From Verrucomicrobiota bacterium (GTDB taxonomy: Bacteria; Verrucomicrobiota; Verrucomicrobiia; Chthoniobacterales; UBA10450), in NCBI GenBank assembly GCA_003217965.1, contig QHNB01000147.1, positions 1 to 6,318 of the forward strand: a stretch of DNA of 6,318 nucleotides, given 5' to 3'. The position numbers were made by a program, and so were the translations under genes. The stretch's first letter is position 1. Every line of letters begins with the position of its first letter. Under the pieces are notes generated by a model. The model ran no database searches. It was not told the DNA's origin and saw only the letters and a list, made by a program, of their open reading frames with translations. Positions 4,457-6,318 of the stretch are shown one piece after another.

Positions 4457-6318
4457 TTAGCGTCCGCCTGGCCGGCGCACCGGTGGCGGAGTCGGCAGCG
4501 GTGCCGGATTTTTGTGACCGCCGAATAAACGTTGAAAAAAGTTTTGTTTTTGCGGTGGCGGCGTGGCGACGGGGAGTGCCCGAGCAACGCGCGCTTGTCG
4601 TCCACTCACTTTGCCCTGCGCATCCGCTTCCGGTTCCACTGCCGGATCATCGCCGGCTCCAGCCATCTGTGTGTCGGCTGTTTGTGAATCATCGCCATGC
4701 TCTTCATCGGTCCCGGTCACGCTTGTCTGAGCGTCCTTAAAAGTTACGTCCTTGATCGGCGTAAACGGATTCGGATGATGAGCGGGTGCAAGCCAGGCCA
4801 CTTGTGGCGAAAAGGTGCCCGCATCCATCGCCAGGGTGCGCTCCAGGATGCGCGTCGCGATCGGGCCGGCGACCGATCCGCCATGCTCACCACCCTGCAC
4901 CATGACCGCGACGACATATTTCGGTTGATCGAACGGCGCGAAGCAACAGAACCACGCAATGGTGTCTTTCTTTCCGTTGGTACTTGCCTGAGCAGTGCCT
5001 GTTTTTCCCGCGACTTGCACGTCTTTCAATCGTGCACGACCGCCTGTTCCGCCATCTTCGTTCACCACTTTCCAAAGGCCGCGCCGAATCATCTCTATCT
5101 GCTCGCGCGAAAAATCGTTGCGCAGATCGGCATCGACTTTTGGCTGCGGTGAAACAGGTACTCCGTTTTCATCGAGCGCGGGGCTGCCGTCCTGATTCAG
5201 GACTTTGTCGACCAGGCGAGGATAATACGAGACGCCGCCATTCGCGACCGCCGCGTATGCCATCGCCATTTGCAGCGGTGACGCCAACACATATCCCTGA
5301 CCGATCGACACGTTGGCAGTGTAAGCTTGAGACCAACGTTCCCGCGGGTAATGAATCGCCATCCACTCCGGTCCGGGCATGATTCCCGGTTGTTCACCAG
5401 TGAGATGAATGCCGGTTTCTTTTCCAAGTCCGAGAGCGTCACCGGTTTTATCGATCGAATCGATTCCAGCGGCATTCCCGTATTGATAGAAAAAGGAGTC
5501 GCACGAAACTTTAATCGCGTCAGTCAATCCGAGGGTGCCGTGGGCGCCACCCTTTTCGGCAACCCAGCATCGAAAATAATGGTCGCCGTAACTGACGCCG
5601 CCGCTGCAGTTGAACCGCGCGTTCGACATATTCCGTCGCAATCCGGCGAGCGAAGTCACAATCTTAAAGGTTGAACCGGGCGGAAACGTGCTAATGGCGC
5701 GATTAACCAATGGTCGCGCCTCATCTTTTTGTAATGTTGTCCAATCCTTGGCTTTAATACTCGGAATGAAAGTATTGGGATCGAACGACGGCACCGACAC
5801 CATCGCCAGCACATCGCCGTTGTTCGGATCGACCACTACCGCCGCACCACGCGCGATCGAGCGCAACGCCTCATCCGCGATCGATTGGATGCGCGCGTCG
5901 ATCGTGAGATAAACGTTCGCCCCCTGCTTTGGCGGATCCTCCCGCAGCACGCCATCGATGACCCCCTTGGCGTTGCGCCGCAAATAACGCACACCGGGTT
6001 TGCCCCGTAGATATTGATCAAACGTTTTTTCCACGTTCGACTTACCCTCGACGTCTCCCTGATAAAAAGTGAACTTCTTCGCTTCTTCTTTATTGGTGTC
6101 GTCCGGAGGACCGACGTAACCCAGCAGATGCGCGCCTAACGCACCATATACATATGAGCGCACCGGTTTGATCGCGATATCCACACCCGGCAATCCGACA
6201 TCATGTTCAGAGAATTTTGCCATCGTCGGGAAATCAATATCTTTGATGTAGCTGTACGGAACCTCGGTATTGGTCCGGTAATGTTTTTGTAGCTGTCCTG
6301 CGTTGTAATCGCGGACCA
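4457..6318 (-). CDS. mrdA: Penicillin-binding protein 2, elongasome transpeptidase (5' end outside window)
   Basis: The frame is open from the right edge to the TAA at 4457-4459, about 619 visible residues. The N-terminal membrane anchor lies outside. An ATG at 6221-6223 is internal, because the upstream frame continues with family-like sequence (VPYSYIKDIDFPT). Counting from that Met, the dimerisation domain shows LPGVDIAIKPVRSYVYG and AHLLGYVG (~11-38), then VEKTFDQYLRGKPG (~64-77). The transpeptidase motifs are STFK with nucleophile S184, SCD at 240-242 (the SxN position, where PBP2s often have SxD) and KTGT at 407-410. PBP2 crosslinks lateral-wall peptidoglycan in the periplasm, working with RodA and MreBCD. 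The core ends near 475. A tail of about 110 residues follows, acidic then Pro/Ala/Arg-rich, with FFQRLFGG near the end. C206, C219, H228 and C241 may bind zinc. rng follows after 69 bases. Confidence 0.95.
   Translation of the reverse strand, partial: VRDYNAGQLQKHYRTNTEVPYSYIKDIDFPTMAKFSEHDVGLPGVDIAIKPVRSYVYGALGAHLLGYVGPPDDTNKEEAKKFTFYQGDVEGKSNVEKTFDQYLRGKPGVRYLRRNAKGVIDGVLREDPPKQGANVYLTIDARIQSIADEALRSIARGAAVVVDPNNGDVLAMVSVPSFDPNTFIPSIKAKDWTTLQKDEARPLVNRAISTFPPGSTFKIVTSLAGLRRNMSNARFNCSGGVSYGDHYFRCWVAEKGGAHGTLGLTDAIKVSCDSFFYQYGNAAGIDSIDKTGDALGLGKETGIHLTGEQPGIMPGPEWMAIHYPRERWSQAYTANVSIGQGYVLASPLQMAMAYAAVANGGVSYYPRLVDKVLNQDGSPALDENGVPVSPQPKVDADLRNDFSREQIEMIRRGLWKVVNEDGGTGGRARLKDVQVAGKTGTAQASTNGKKDTIAWFCCFAPFDQPKYVVAVMVQGGEHGGSVAGPIATRILERTLAMDAGTFSPQVAWLAPAHHPNPFTPIKDVTFKDAQTSVTGTDEEHGDDSQTADTQMAGAGDDPAVEPEADAQGKVSGRQARVARALPVATPPPQKQNFFQRLFGGHKNPAPLPTPPPVRRPGGR

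Noticed and set aside
4697..5152. Plus-strand 151-codon open frame opposite mrdA
   Set aside because: It lies over the PBP2 KTGT region on the other strand. The product is rich in Arg/His/Cys with no fold signature, typical of a shadow frame. The same holds for the overlapping frames at 4984-5382 and 5327-5674.
1..6318. Mobile element, phage, CRISPR or defence island
   Set aside because: No transposase, integrase, direct-repeat array or terminal inverted repeats are visible. Every large gene is a recognised housekeeping type except one barrel protein.

Overview
The window looks like a stretch of chromosome from a Gram-negative bacterium with a peptidoglycan wall. I infer a member of Verrucomicrobiota, perhaps a Chthoniobacter- or Udaeobacter-like soil lineage. 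The reasons are a PBP2 gene followed directly by an RNase G gene, a small outer-membrane barrel protein ending in Phe, moderate-to-high GC and ordinary Shine-Dalgarno use. The lineage call is recognition, not proof. I see no mobile element, tRNA, rRNA, CRISPR array or phage gene. Coding density is high: the longest gap between genes is about 123 bases.

Layout, left to right. (1) At 1-559 on the plus strand is the 3' part of an nfeD-type membrane protein gene, cut by the left edge. (2) At 579-1900 on the minus strand lie thiS and thiH. They overlap by 4 bases (GTGA) and supply parts of the bacterial thiamine thiazole pathway. They converge on nfeD with only 19 bases between. (3) At 1901-2023 is a short intergenic region with a strong rho-independent terminator, reading minus. 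(4) At 2024-2710 on the minus strand is a predicted secreted or outer-membrane beta-barrel protein of unknown role. It has its own consensus-like promoter and a duplicated Shine-Dalgarno sequence. (5) At 2816-4387 on the minus strand is a complete RNase E/G family endoribonuclease. (6) At 4457-6318 on the minus strand is most of a penicillin-binding protein 2 gene (mrdA), whose 5' end lies beyond the right edge.

Transcription on the minus strand probably runs mrdA then rng as one unit. A hairpin sits over the rng stop codon. The barrel gene then starts from its own promoter and ends at the terminator. thiH-thiS forms a third unit, whose promoter I could not identify. The pairing of mrdA with rng fits the known bacterial habit of keeping RNase G genes near cell-shape genes (mre/mrd).

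Overall this is mostly housekeeping DNA and I do not see a new multi-gene system. The items most worth a second look are the long low-complexity tail of PBP2 with its terminal FFQRLFGG motif, a likely Cys3His zinc site in PBP2, the unclassified barrel protein and its promoter/leader, and a thiH-thiS pair without thiG beside it.
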